DNA from: CAZVWV01 sp964631745
GTDB lineage: Bacteria; Bdellovibrionota_C; UBA2361; JBGSMV01
Assembly: GCA_964631745.1 (NCBI GenBank)
Contig: CAZVWV010000006.1
Span: 1-54,086 of the forward strand
DNA: 54,086 nt
Direction: 5' to 3'
Under the pieces are notes generated by a model. It was not told the origin of the DNA and did not search any database. It saw only the letters and a program-made list of their open reading frames with translations. A program made the position numbers and the translations under genes. Below, in pieces: positions 16,587 through 24,838 of this stretch; positions within the stretch are counted from its first letter, which is position 1; each line of letters opens with the position of its first letter.

Positions 16587-17660
16587 TTAAAACTCCTCCA
16601 AGCCACCAGGCCGAGAGGCGGACGAGGAAGCTGAGCCGCTACTAGCATCCGCGCGCGGAATCATTAATTCCTGTCGCCTGCTTTTAACGCACTCCGTCGA
16701 ATAAGGACCGTATTTTAGACAGCTAGGCAATGACATCTCCGGCCTCTCTCTTATAACGCGAGCTATTGCGGAGTCGCATCGCTGCGAAATATAGCGCACT
16801 CTCGTAAATTCTCCGTTTAGCGGCGTTGGCGATGCGGTCGGAAGTGCCTCGCCGGAAAGCTTATCGATCTCAGCTTTTAATTGGTCGATACCTTTGGTGC
16901 CCTTATTGCGATTCTCCACATATGCATCAAGTTTGCGGCGCACGAAAGCTACCCGCCAGGTGTTGCAACTCAGAAGCAGATATTGGCGAAAAAGGTTGCG
17001 TTGTTTGGAGATATCAAGCGGAGATAAGGTCGGCGGCACGCCACCGGCCAAGCCGGCAGTGCCCAGCGCTCCAAGTTCAATCTGCACTTTTTTGATTTGC
17101 TCAACATTTTTTTCGTCGGCCAATTTAAAGGCTAGGTCCATCTCGGCCGTCTCTGGGTTCCCAGAAAAGCTATCCCGATAAGAAGACAGGGTGTAAGCCT
17201 CGACGGCTTGACTGCGTGAGGCAGAAGCGCAGCTCTTACTGTCGATGCCGTCTCGGGCGCAAACCGCAACCGGGTTTTCGGTATCTAGTGAAAGCAATTC
17301 GGCCAGTGTGCGTTTGCATTCATCGGTGTCGGGAATAGACTTGTGAATAATCTGCTTAGCAAGCGTGGGCATGCAGATCGAAACAACAAAACGCTCCAAG
17401 GCCATCAATAAGCGGGAGCGGTTGCCGTTGGAGGAGTTAAGAGCGAAGTTACTCTCGGCCATCTGTAATTCCCATTCCACGATCTGAACGGATTTGGGTC
17501 TTGGTGTGATGGTTGCGGCCGGGGCAGCAACAGTGGCGACGGAGTCCATAACGGGGGTGTCTTGCGCCCGTTGCTCTTGCGCAAAAAGAAATGATACCTC
17601 AAAGCCAGACAGGAGGAGAGAGAATGCAAAGCAAAGTGGTAAAGAAACCCTATTTCTCAT
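16587..17660 (-). CDS. Exported protein of unknown function, Cys-containing
   Basis: I do not recognise this 357-aa protein. It has a signal peptide (RNRVSLPLCFAFSLLLSGFE, cleavage probably near FLFA-QEQ), a Pro/Thr-rich linker, a mostly helical body with about nine cysteines (for example SKSCASASRS, LLLSCNTW, SQRCDSAI, LPSCLKYGPYSTEC), and a Ser/Ala-rich C-terminus. It is probably periplasmic with disulfides. Its start overlaps the stop of the SGNH hydrolase by ATGA, so it is translated with it and may act on the same envelope substrate. Confidence 0.75.
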   Translation of the reverse strand: MRNRVSLPLCFAFSLLLSGFEVSFLFAQEQRAQDTPVMDSVATVAAPAATITPRPKSVQIVEWELQMAESNFALNSSNGNRSRLLMALERFVVSICMPTLAKQIIHKSIPDTDECKRTLAELLSLDTENPVAVCARDGIDSKSCASASRSQAVEAYTLSSYRDSFSGNPETAEMDLAFKLADEKNVEQIKKVQIELGALGTAGLAGGVPPTLSPLDISKQRNLFRQYLLLSCNTWRVAFVRRKLDAYVENRNKGTKGIDQLKAEIDKLSGEALPTASPTPLNGEFTRVRYISQRCDSAIARVIRERPEMSLPSCLKYGPYSTECVKSRRQELMIPRADASSGSASSSASRPGGLEEF

Positions 17661-18667
17661 GGGAGCCGGTCCATAAAATAAGAAGCCAATAACTCGCCCA
17701 AGATCTCATGTTTTAAGGGGCTTGGGTGCGGATCAAAGCTCAGTGTTAGGTCCTTTGGATCAATCTGACGGCGCTTGATGACGTCCAAAATCTGATTTCG
17801 TAACGAGATCTTTCGCATGCCCTTGCTGGAATTATCACGCAAGGCCCAGAGCTGGTCCCAGACCTTCCTACTGGACTTGCCCGGATTAATCACAACTGAT
17901 ACGCGCATGCCGTTCTCCTTGGCAAGTTTATCAAGATCTAACAAAGAATGGTTAGGATCCCAGCGCATCAATTCGGCCTTGTGCTCCATAATTTTTGGAT
18001 CTATGGCCTTAATCGCAAGTTGTGCAAACTGTGTGGCCGATAACATACCGCCCTCGTCGCCAACATTGCGCACAAAGAACGGCAGCCCGAAGTCGTTATC
18101 GACCATGTACACCAAAACCTCGTCTGGAGAGAACTGCAGCGCCAGTTCCTTGAACAGGGCCACCTCTTGAAAGGTAGAGTACCCGGGCACCCCGAAGTTG
18201 AGGACCTCAAATTTACGCACGCCATCCGATAACCGGTTTAGCGCCCGCTCTAAAACCTTGGCGAAGGTTTGGTCCTGTTCCACGCCCCAGCCAAAAGCGA
18301 AGGAGTCACCCAAAAGCGCGATGCGATAGACATCCGGCGCTTTAGCGATGGCGCGTTCAATGTCGCGCATGCCGCAGGAATTGGTTCTGACATCGGTGCG
18401 CATAAATTTAAGATTTAAATTCGGCTTTAGCTGGTAAATTATGCGATCGTTAGGGTTTGGATCAACCAGGGCCTTTAGACTGTTGTTACCGAGCTCAGGG
18501 GATGTTTCAGTATTGGGGGATAACATAGCCCGGCGAATATCTGCTATGCTGTTAAACTCTGTTCCTTTGGAGGCCGGCAAGAGGAACGGAAGCGCAAGTT
18601 CACAAACCAGAAGCCCAAGCCCTAAGCCGAAAGATACCAAAAGAATACGTGCAACCATCTGTTTCAT
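17657..18667 (-). CDS. Membrane-anchored SGNH/GDSL-type hydrolase
   Basis: The Met at 18667 is used as start (about 336 aa), which leaves 4 nt after the dapE stop; an upstream Met (18706) would overlap dapE and adds no useful sequence. A single N-terminal membrane helix (ILLVSFGLGLGLLVCELALPF) is followed by a periplasmic SGNH domain: block I LLGDSFAFGWGV with the catalytic Ser, block II LNFGVPGYST, a block III-like segment VYMVDNDF, and block V DPHPSPLKH with the catalytic Asp and His. Such proteins (ALGX/DUF-type SGNH) often remove or add acyl groups on polysaccharides or lipids. The substrate is unknown. Confidence 0.82.
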   Translation of the reverse strand: MKQMVARILLVSFGLGLGLLVCELALPFLLPASKGTEFNSIADIRRAMLSPNTETSPELGNNSLKALVDPNPNDRIIYQLKPNLNLKFMRTDVRTNSCGMRDIERAIAKAPDVYRIALLGDSFAFGWGVEQDQTFAKVLERALNRLSDGVRKFEVLNFGVPGYSTFQEVALFKELALQFSPDEVLVYMVDNDFGLPFFVRNVGDEGGMLSATQFAQLAIKAIDPKIMEHKAELMRWDPNHSLLDLDKLAKENGMRVSVVINPGKSSRKVWDQLWALRDNSSKGMRKISLRNQILDVIKRRQIDPKDLTLSFDPHPSPLKHEILGELLASYFMDRLP

Positions 18668-18671
18668 GGGT

Positions 18672-19751
18672 TCATTGCTTGCTGATAAAACTCGCCAAGA
18701 TTTCATAAAGCCACAGCAAATCAGCGCTCAGAACGTACTCGCCGTGCTGGTGAGCCTGAGATGTCAACCCGGGACCAAAATTGACGGCCGGAATTCCGTG
18801 CGCTGAAAACACAGCTACGTCTGTGTAGGCCTGTTTGGGTTTGCGTTCCAGCTTGTAACGCGTCTGTAGCTCCTCCAAAAACGGATTCGACTCCGGCACG
18901 GGGCATGACGGAGCCGCGTCAATAAACTCCACGGTAGCCTCGCCATCTACAAGTCTCATGATTTCCAGTTTGGCGTCAGCTAGCTGGCGTGAGGGGGCCA
19001 GGCGCATATTTAAATTTAGCTCAAAAATATCAGGCACTACGTTGCGGGAGTTGTTGCCACTCTTTGCCTGAGTGATCGAGATTACCTCTGTGAAGGGTAA
19101 TCCTGCAATCTCGATATGTCGTGGTTGTAGGGCGCCGATTTTTTCCAAGAACTTTGCAGATTTGTGAATTGCGTTCTCACCTTGCCACGGACGGGCCGAA
19201 TGTGCGCGGCTGCCGCGAAAGGTAATGCGCGCATGAATGCTGCCCATGCATCCAAGCTGCAAAGCTCGATCTGTGGGTTCAAGCACAAGGCACAGTGCTA
19301 CATCGCTCAATAATTTTGAGCGTGCAAAGACCCTGTGAATACCGGAATCAATATCGGGGCCTTCTTCCCCATCGTAGTACACCTGCACTAGATTAAAGCG
19401 CGAATTTTGTAAAATTTCAGGGCGCAGGATCTCTAGCATCACTGCCACGCCGGATTTCATATCGGAGGCACCGAGCCCCACAATGCGATCTTCTAAGACT
19501 TGAACTTTATCCCCAAATTGATCTCCCGCTACCGTATCCAGATGACCGGCCATGGCCAAAGTCGGAAAGCTTGGATCGAGTGTCAGGCGGCAGACCACGG
19601 CGTTTCCGATGCGTTCCAGGAGATAGTTGCCGCCAAGATCTGGCAGCCGATTTTTCAGGGCGGCTTCAACCCAATCGCAAAGTTTGGATTCGTTCCCGGT
19701 GACAGATTCGATCCGTAAGATTGAAGCAAGGGTCTCTATTAACTGAGGCAT
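18672..19751 (-). CDS. dapE: M20 family amidohydrolase, DapE-like
   Basis: The 359-aa metallopeptidase has all metal-site motifs: GHLDTV, GASDMKSGVA, YDGEEG, LEPT, a dimer-domain segment with HSARPWQGENAIHK, and a C-terminal AHQHGEY. This matches the succinyl-diaminopimelate desuccinylase (DapE) branch, which makes LL-diaminopimelate for lysine and peptidoglycan; an acetylornithine or related deacylase is the alternative, since M20 substrate is hard to read. The rest of the lysine pathway is absent here. It starts the minus-strand operon with the SGNH hydrolase, the exported protein and the OleD-like reductase, and is divergent from the E1 gene with about 70 nt between starts. Confidence 0.8.
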   Translation of the reverse strand: MPQLIETLASILRIESVTGNESKLCDWVEAALKNRLPDLGGNYLLERIGNAVVCRLTLDPSFPTLAMAGHLDTVAGDQFGDKVQVLEDRIVGLGASDMKSGVAVMLEILRPEILQNSRFNLVQVYYDGEEGPDIDSGIHRVFARSKLLSDVALCLVLEPTDRALQLGCMGSIHARITFRGSRAHSARPWQGENAIHKSAKFLEKIGALQPRHIEIAGLPFTEVISITQAKSGNNSRNVVPDIFELNLNMRLAPSRQLADAKLEIMRLVDGEATVEFIDAAPSCPVPESNPFLEELQTRYKLERKPKQAYTDVAVFSAHGIPAVNFGPGLTSQAHQHGEYVLSADLLWLYEILASFISKQ

Positions 19752-19820
19752 GGCAGTATAATATAAAACGAAACTTAACGGTTTGTCGAAGGAGGGTTTG
19801 TAGGTTTAAAATGCTGGGAA

Positions 19821-21833
19821 ATGTCTAAGAACAGTATGCATCTGGTGAGCACGGTAAAGTCCGGTTATTCCACCAAGAAACTAAGAGAATTTTACCGAGA
19901 GCTTGTATTTCCGCGCATAATCGATGAGAAAATGTTGTTGTTACTGCGCCAAGGAAAGATCAGTAAATGGTTCTCGGCCATAGGCCAGGAGGCTATATCG
20001 GTCGGAGCCGCCTTAGCGATGGAGCAAGAGGAATATATCTTGCCGCTGCATCGAAACTTAGGGGTGTTTACCGCGCGTAAGGTTCCCCTCAATCGGCTTT
20101 TTGCGCAGTTTCAGGGGAAGGGCAGCGGGTTTACAAAGGGCAGGGATCGCTCGTTTCATTTTGGGACAAATCCTTATCACATAGTCGGCATGATCTCACA
20201 TCTTGGCCCGCAGCTCTGCGTTGCCGACGGTATCGCTTTGGCGAGCAAGCTTACAGATGAAGAGAAAGTCACTTTGGTGTTCAGCGGCGATGGCGGCACC
20301 AGCGAAGGGGACTTTCACGAAGCCCTAAATGTAGCCGCGGTTTGGAAATTGCCGGTGATTTTTGCCGTCGAGAATAACGGTTACGGCTTGTCGACTCCGT
20401 CCGAGGAACAGTTTGCCTGTGAGAGATTAAGCGACCGTGCCAAAGGGTACGGGATGGACGGCATCACAATAGATGGAAACAATCTTTTGGAAGTGTATGA
20501 GACCTTTGATCGTTTCGCGCGCTCGGTGCGCAAAAACCCCAGGCCCGTTTTGATCGAGTGCCTGACCTTTAGGATGCGCGGCCACGAAGAGGCTTCGGGC
20601 ATGAAGTACGTGCCTCAGAAATTGTTGGAGCACTGGCAAAAGAGGGACCCTATTCAGAACTATGAGAGATATTTGATCTCTGTGGGAGCGATCGATGAAG
20701 AGTTCGCCAAGAATGTGAAAGCAGAAATATTGGCGGAGGTCGATAAGGCGCTTGAGGAGGCCTTTGCCGAACCTTTGCCTGTCGCCGATACCGCACAGGA
20801 GCTAAGCGACGTTTACGCGCCGCATACCTTTATCGCCGCTGTCCCCACGGCAGGCACAAAGGAAGAGGCAAAGGAGATGCGTTTAGTCGATGCAGTCACG
20901 GACGGCCTAAACGAGGCCATGATAAAACATGATAACCTGGTATTAATGGGCCAAGATATCGCCGAATACGGCGGAGTGTTTAAAGTGACTGATGGCTTTG
21001 TTCAGCGCTTTGGCCGAGAGCGCGTTAGGAACACTCCCTTATGCGAATCCGCCATATTAGGCGCAGCGCTTGGCCTTAGCATTAAAGGCATTAAGTCCAT
21101 GGTGGAGATGCAGTTTGCAGATTTTGTGAGCTGTGGCTTTAGCCAGATTATAAATAATTTTGCAAAGACTCATTATCGTTGGGGACAAAACGTAGATGTA
21201 GTCGTACGCATGCCGACCGGTGGCGGAAGTGCCGCCGGGCCCTTTCACTCGCAGTCGAACGAAGCCTGGTTTGTGCACACACCTGGACTAAAAGTTGTTT
21301 TCCCGTCAAATCCGTACGATGCCAAGGGGCTTTTGATCTCGAGCTTTGAAGATCCAAATCCTGTAATTTATTTTGAGCACAAGGCTCTTTATAGAAGCGT
21401 GCGTGGGCAGGTTCCGGTTGGGTATTATAATATTCCCTTTGGAGAAGCTAGCGTTGTGAGGGCTGGCGAGCGCCTTTCGATTATTACTTACGGCAGCGGC
21501 GTGCATTGGGCGCTGGAGGTTGCCGAGTTACATCCTGACTGGTCGCTTGAAATTATAGATCTGCGGACGTTGTTGCCTTACGATAAAGAGAGTATCGCAA
21601 AAAGTGTCAGAAAAACCTCGCGGGCTCTAGTTTTGCATGAGGCAACTCTGACCGGCGGCATTGCCGGGGAGATTTCGGCTTTTATCGGAGAAGAGCTCTT
21701 TGAATATCTGGACGCGCCCGTGATTAGATGCGCCAGCCTGGATACCCCGGTACCGTTTGCCGCCGCACTTGAGCAGAATTTTTTCCCTAAGGTGCGACTT
21801 GAGGCAGAGTTGCAGCGCTTGTTGGAGTACTGA
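19821..21833 (+). CDS. 2-oxoacid dehydrogenase E1, alpha and beta subunits fused
   Basis: This 670-aa protein joins the two subunits usually encoded by separate genes. Residues about 20-330 are the alpha part, with the ThDP motif beginning GDGGTSEGDFHEALN and ending VENNGYGLSTPS. Residues about 350-670 are the beta part (LVLMGQDIAEYGGVFKVTDGF, CESAILGAALGLSIKG, MPTGGGSAAGPFHSQSNEAW, IIDLRTLLPYD). It decarboxylates a branched-chain 2-oxoacid or pyruvate; the fused form is typical of branched-chain or lineage-specific PDH-like enzymes. E2 and E3 are not in the window. Psd follows by 8 nt, so the two genes are probably co-transcribed. A branched-chain role fits the mutase block at 33-38 kb, but this is inference. 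Confidence 0.88.
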   Translation: MSKNSMHLVSTVKSGYSTKKLREFYRELVFPRIIDEKMLLLLRQGKISKWFSAIGQEAISVGAALAMEQEEYILPLHRNLGVFTARKVPLNRLFAQFQGKGSGFTKGRDRSFHFGTNPYHIVGMISHLGPQLCVADGIALASKLTDEEKVTLVFSGDGGTSEGDFHEALNVAAVWKLPVIFAVENNGYGLSTPSEEQFACERLSDRAKGYGMDGITIDGNNLLEVYETFDRFARSVRKNPRPVLIECLTFRMRGHEEASGMKYVPQKLLEHWQKRDPIQNYERYLISVGAIDEEFAKNVKAEILAEVDKALEEAFAEPLPVADTAQELSDVYAPHTFIAAVPTAGTKEEAKEMRLVDAVTDGLNEAMIKHDNLVLMGQDIAEYGGVFKVTDGFVQRFGRERVRNTPLCESAILGAALGLSIKGIKSMVEMQFADFVSCGFSQIINNFAKTHYRWGQNVDVVVRMPTGGGSAAGPFHSQSNEAWFVHTPGLKVVFPSNPYDAKGLLISSFEDPNPVIYFEHKALYRSVRGQVPVGYYNIPFGEASVVRAGERLSIITYGSGVHWALEVAELHPDWSLEIIDLRTLLPYDKESIAKSVRKTSRALVLHEATLTGGIAGEISAFIGEELFEYLDAPVIRCASLDTPVPFAAALEQNFFPKVRLEAELQRLLEY

Positions 21834-21841
21834 GCCACAAA

Positions 21842-22684
21842 ATGTACCTAACGAATTTTTTTAGCCATCTTTTTGGCAAAATAGCTGAGCAGACGACCCC
21901 CGAGATCTTGTCGCGCTGTATTTTAGATACCTTTGTTAGAATTTATAAGCCAAACCTGGATGAATGCGCGCGCCCGCTCGGGAGCTTTGCGAGTCTGGCG
22001 GAATTTTTTGTGAGAGAGCTAAAGCCGGAAGCGCGCCCCATCGCAAAGGCACCAGTGGCGCCTGTTGATGGAGTGCTGAGAACTTTCGGGGATATTCGCG
22101 AAGGCAAACTGGAACAGATTAAAGGCCGGGATTATTCGCTTGAGGGCCTAGTGCAGAGTTCAGCGCTCGCCAACCAGTTTCAGCACGGGTATTATCTTAA
22201 TTTTTATTTATCTCCCAAAGATTGCCACCATGTTTTCTCGCCGGTAGCCGGTAATGTCACTGAGATTAAGTACATCCCCGGAGCGTTGTTTCCTGTGAAT
22301 AACTTCGCCATTCGGAATATCCCCGGGCTTTTTTTGAAGAATGAACGGCTGGTTACGAGGATTGCCGGCGGCGGTGGCAGCGAGTTTGGTGACGTGCTAG
22401 TCGTGATGGTCGGCGCTTTTAATGTCGGAAAGCTTTACAGCGCCTTTGGGGAGGTCGGTCTGGGGCAGGGTGGGTTGAGTACAGATATCGCGGCGGATAG
22501 CAGTTCAGTAGCAGCCGGTCAGCGCATCGGGACTTTCGGACTGGGGTCGAGCGTGGTGCTGATTTTTGAGCGCGCGCTTATGCAAAACGCACTGGCCCTC
22601 AGAGAGGGCCAGTGCGTGCGATATGGTCAACCGTTACTGCCTGGTTGGGGGCAAGTAGTGGTGGTGCCGTCGAAGGGCTCGTAG
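21842..22684 (+). CDS. psd: Phosphatidylserine decarboxylase proenzyme
   Basis: The 280-aa product makes phosphatidylethanolamine at the membrane after self-cleavage to a pyruvoyl enzyme. The cleavage site is GLGSS near residue 235, in place of the usual LGST; serine is still at the pyruvoyl position. The catalytic Asp is in APVDGVL and the catalytic His in DCHHVFSPVAGNV. Length fits a type I enzyme. The 3' end overlaps the convergent Cys-rich gene by 58 nt, and a 14-bp perfect hairpin (22587-22617) lies inside the last part of the gene. Confidence 0.95.
   Translation: MYLTNFFSHLFGKIAEQTTPEILSRCILDTFVRIYKPNLDECARPLGSFASLAEFFVRELKPEARPIAKAPVAPVDGVLRTFGDIREGKLEQIKGRDYSLEGLVQSSALANQFQHGYYLNFYLSPKDCHHVFSPVAGNVTEIKYIPGALFPVNNFAIRNIPGLFLKNERLVTRIAGGGGSEFGDVLVVMVGAFNVGKLYSAFGEVGLGQGGLSTDIAADSSSVAAGQRIGTFGLGSSVVLIFERALMQNALALREGQCVRYGQPLLPGWGQVVVVPSKGS
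22587..22617. promoter_or_regulatory. 14-bp perfect hairpin inside the 3' end of psd
   Basis: The left arm runs 22587-22600, the loop is AGA (22601-22603) and the right arm runs 22604-22617; all 14 positions pair. It lies within psd just before the overlap with the convergent gene. No U-run follows on either strand, so it is not a standard intrinsic terminator, though it could slow or stop convergent transcription or protect RNA. Confidence 0.6.
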
Positions 22685-23649
22685 AACTTGCGCACTTTGC
22701 CGCAGGCTTGACTCTCATGGGGCGCACATTTTGCATCCTCTATTCTCTTCTTGTCCGGATACGCCGCCTGAGCCGAGCAGAAGGCCGTTCTTGCGTTGTT
22801 AATTTTGCTCTGTTTTCGCTTGATTTTCGCATCTCTGCGTTGTGCGCAAGCCTTGATTTTCACCTTCAATTTAAAAACGTTTCTTATTTTTTGTTTGATT
22901 GACTCACAAGCGAAGCGCTGCATGGCTTGTTCGGCTTGTAAAGCGGCTCTCTTTTCAGCCTGGCACTTGGGCACTAGGCCAAGTGGTGTACCGGTACCCG
23001 TGCACTGTCCCTCAGTGCAATTTTGACCATTACATTTTTTCATAAAGTGATGAATCCCACCAATCTTAATGTAGCCGCATTGTTCGGCAGTTGAGCATCC
23101 TTCACCGCTTAGAACCGCATCTATACACCGTCCTGGATTAGTAATTATTTTTGTCACTGAATTACAGGCTTCTGGCAGGTCAAGAAGCCTTGCTATCACA
23201 CGTTCAATATCATCCTGAAAATCGCGATATCTCTGATCTTTAGCCCTGGCGATTGCGGCAAGTGTATCGGTCTCGCTAGCCGATTCCAGCTGTCTTGCGC
23301 TCCAAATGCTGGCGCTATCAACGGCTCCCCAAACGCCTCCACCGCAAGTTTCGGCAGCCTGTTGTGCGCCTATCTTAATGTTTAGAATGCTATTTTCGAT
23401 ACCGCTCACGCACTCGTCATAAGTAGCACCGATATTATCAAGCGCAGTCTGGAACGACTCTAACTTAATTGCTTCTCTATTCATCTTTTTTACAAGAGCC
23501 TTGGTCACCTTAACCGCGGCGCTACACTTGCTCTTAGCGGTTCCGCAATTAATCGCCGGCACGGCGTGAGCCTCACCCAAGCCAACGCAAACTAAAGCCG
23601 CAACGACCGTCCAACATCCGATTATTTTCTTAACTTCCCAAACAGACAT
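22627..23649 (-). CDS. Cys-rich exported protein of unknown function
   Basis: The ATG at 23649 is chosen because AAAAGGAGAG lies just upstream. The product is about 340 aa with a signal peptide (KIIGCWTVVAALVCVGLGEA, cleavage near AHA-VPA). The mature part contains roughly 18 cysteines, including CGTAKSKC, CNGQNCTEGQC and a basic C-terminal stretch of Lys/Arg with CAQRRDAKIKRK, then EDAKCAPHESQACGK. I do not recognise the family. The layout suggests a periplasmic or secreted disulfide-rich protein. It is convergent with psd and overlaps it by 58 nt. Confidence 0.75.
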   Translation of the reverse strand: MSVWEVKKIIGCWTVVAALVCVGLGEAHAVPAINCGTAKSKCSAAVKVTKALVKKMNREAIKLESFQTALDNIGATYDECVSGIENSILNIKIGAQQAAETCGGGVWGAVDSASIWSARQLESASETDTLAAIARAKDQRYRDFQDDIERVIARLLDLPEACNSVTKIITNPGRCIDAVLSGEGCSTAEQCGYIKIGGIHHFMKKCNGQNCTEGQCTGTGTPLGLVPKCQAEKRAALQAEQAMQRFACESIKQKIRNVFKLKVKIKACAQRRDAKIKRKQSKINNARTAFCSAQAAYPDKKRIEDAKCAPHESQACGKVRKFYEPFDGTTTTCPQPGSNG

Positions 23650-23827
23650 GATCTCTCCTTTTAAAATACTGACTCGCGATACTCCAACAACCAAACGCGA
23701 CGAGCACTAACTCCGGGTACCTTTCCCGCCCACAAGCTTCGCTCCTCTAAATATGTTATGAACTGGGATTATGTGATGTGATGTAAAAAAGAGAGAAAAA
23801 TGCGAAAATTTCACGGGCAAGGTTTTA

Positions 23828-24244
23828 TTGAGCTTTCAAGGACAGCCAGTGCTTAGCAAAAATCCATATTTCGCCGCCATAGCCACCGCCATTTTCTGGT
23901 GCATAGCACCTTTTTTATTACTCAGGTCCGCCGCCCCAACTCTAAATCCTCTCTACAACTTGTTAATTTCACTAAATATTTCAGCATTTTTGATTTGCGC
24001 TTTAGATAAGCTCTCTTCCCGTTCGGGGAGACGCGTACCAGAGAGCGTGCTTTGGGGGCTGGCCGTTCTGGGCGGAGGAGGGGGGCTACTTTTGGGGATG
24101 CGCTACCTGCGGCACAAGACCAGAAAAACCAGCTTTCATATGGTGCTCGCCTTAATCTTACTTCTACAACTCTTTTTGATGCGAACCATCGTTTCTCACC
24201 GCGGCACATTCCCTAATTTACGTATCTCGGGCACTCAATCATAA
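23828..24244 (+). CDS. DUF1294 membrane protein
   Basis: The 138-aa protein has several membrane helices (about 13-33, 41-59, 74-92, 103-119) and the DUF1294 pattern: DK.SSRSGRRVPESVLWGLAVLGG followed by MRYLRHKTRKTSFH. The family is common but has no assigned function; some members are fused to a cold-shock domain. The start is TTG at 23828 with weak upstream AAGG. It is followed 8 nt later by the DUF4124-like gene, so the pair may be co-transcribed. Confidence 0.85.
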   Translation: MSFQGQPVLSKNPYFAAIATAIFWCIAPFLLLRSAAPTLNPLYNLLISLNISAFLICALDKLSSRSGRRVPESVLWGLAVLGGGGGLLLGMRYLRHKTRKTSFHMVLALILLLQLFLMRTIVSHRGTFPNLRISGTQS

Positions 24245-24252
24245 TACTCTGT

Positions 24253-24606
24253 ATGCGAGCTATAATTCTTACATTGTTGCTTATTCCCTGCCTGGCCCAG
24301 GCAGACTCGCTTATGTACATGGACGAAGCCGGCACGATTCATTTCGCCGAGAATATCAGCCAGGTGCCACCGCGGTTTCGACCACAGTTTGGCGTGAAAG
24401 CGCCGCATTATTCGGTCGAGATGCCGGACAAAGAGCGTAAAATGCTGAGGAAGCAGTACGACAGGGCGCTTAAGGCGCGCGAGAAAGAGGAGAAGCGCCG
24501 GCAGAAGGGGCTTGAACGCGATAGAAAACAGCACGAGCGCGAACTTGCCAAGGAGCGAAAGAAGCGCGAGAAAGAGGAAGCTGAGGCTAAGAAGAAGCTG
24601 ATGTAG
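24253..24606 (+). CDS. DUF4124-like exported protein with charged helical tail
   Basis: The 117-aa product has a signal peptide (MRAIILTLLLIPCLAQA-DS). A DUF4124-like segment follows (YMDEAGTIHFAENISQVPPRFR), a motif in which an extracytoplasmic strand repeats the form of YxWxDxxGxxHFSD. From residue 62 the chain is almost entirely Lys, Arg, Glu and Gln, predicted to form one long charged helix. It is a small periplasmic protein of unknown role. Repeat copy 3 lies 33 nt downstream. Confidence 0.75.
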   Translation: MRAIILTLLLIPCLAQADSLMYMDEAGTIHFAENISQVPPRFRPQFGVKAPHYSVEMPDKERKMLRKQYDRALKAREKEEKRRQKGLERDRKQHERELAKERKKREKEEAEAKKKLM

Positions 24607-24638
24607 CTGTTAGGTCTAAATTGATTATTCGTTTGAAA

Positions 24639-24833
24639 AGCCCAGGCGAAGCAGGCATATATATTAAGTAGCGCCGACGACTCGTCGGCCGGTGCCACGG
24701 GGTGGCACTAAATGTTAGGCCGACAGGCAGCGGCAAGCGCGAACAGGTGGTGGCTACGCCCTAAGAATGAGTGCCACTATGCACACCGGCCGACGAATCG
24801 TCGGCGCTCCATAATACTTTTCCCCGGGCGTTT
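24639..24833 (-). repeat. Dispersed hairpin-ended repeat, copy 3 (complete)
   Basis: Both ends carry perfect palindromes: GCCGACGACTCGTCGGC at 24673-24689 and GCCGACGAATCGTCGGC at 24789-24805. The loop base differs (C or A) while the stem is identical. The body reads in the opposite orientation to copies 1 and 2 (CAGGTGGTGGCTACGCCCT on this strand). The outer flanks also match: CCCAGGCGAAGCAGGCATATATATTA on the left is the inverse of the flank seen to the right of copy 2. It lies between two convergent genes. Confidence 0.93.
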
Positions 24834-24838
24834 TGCGC

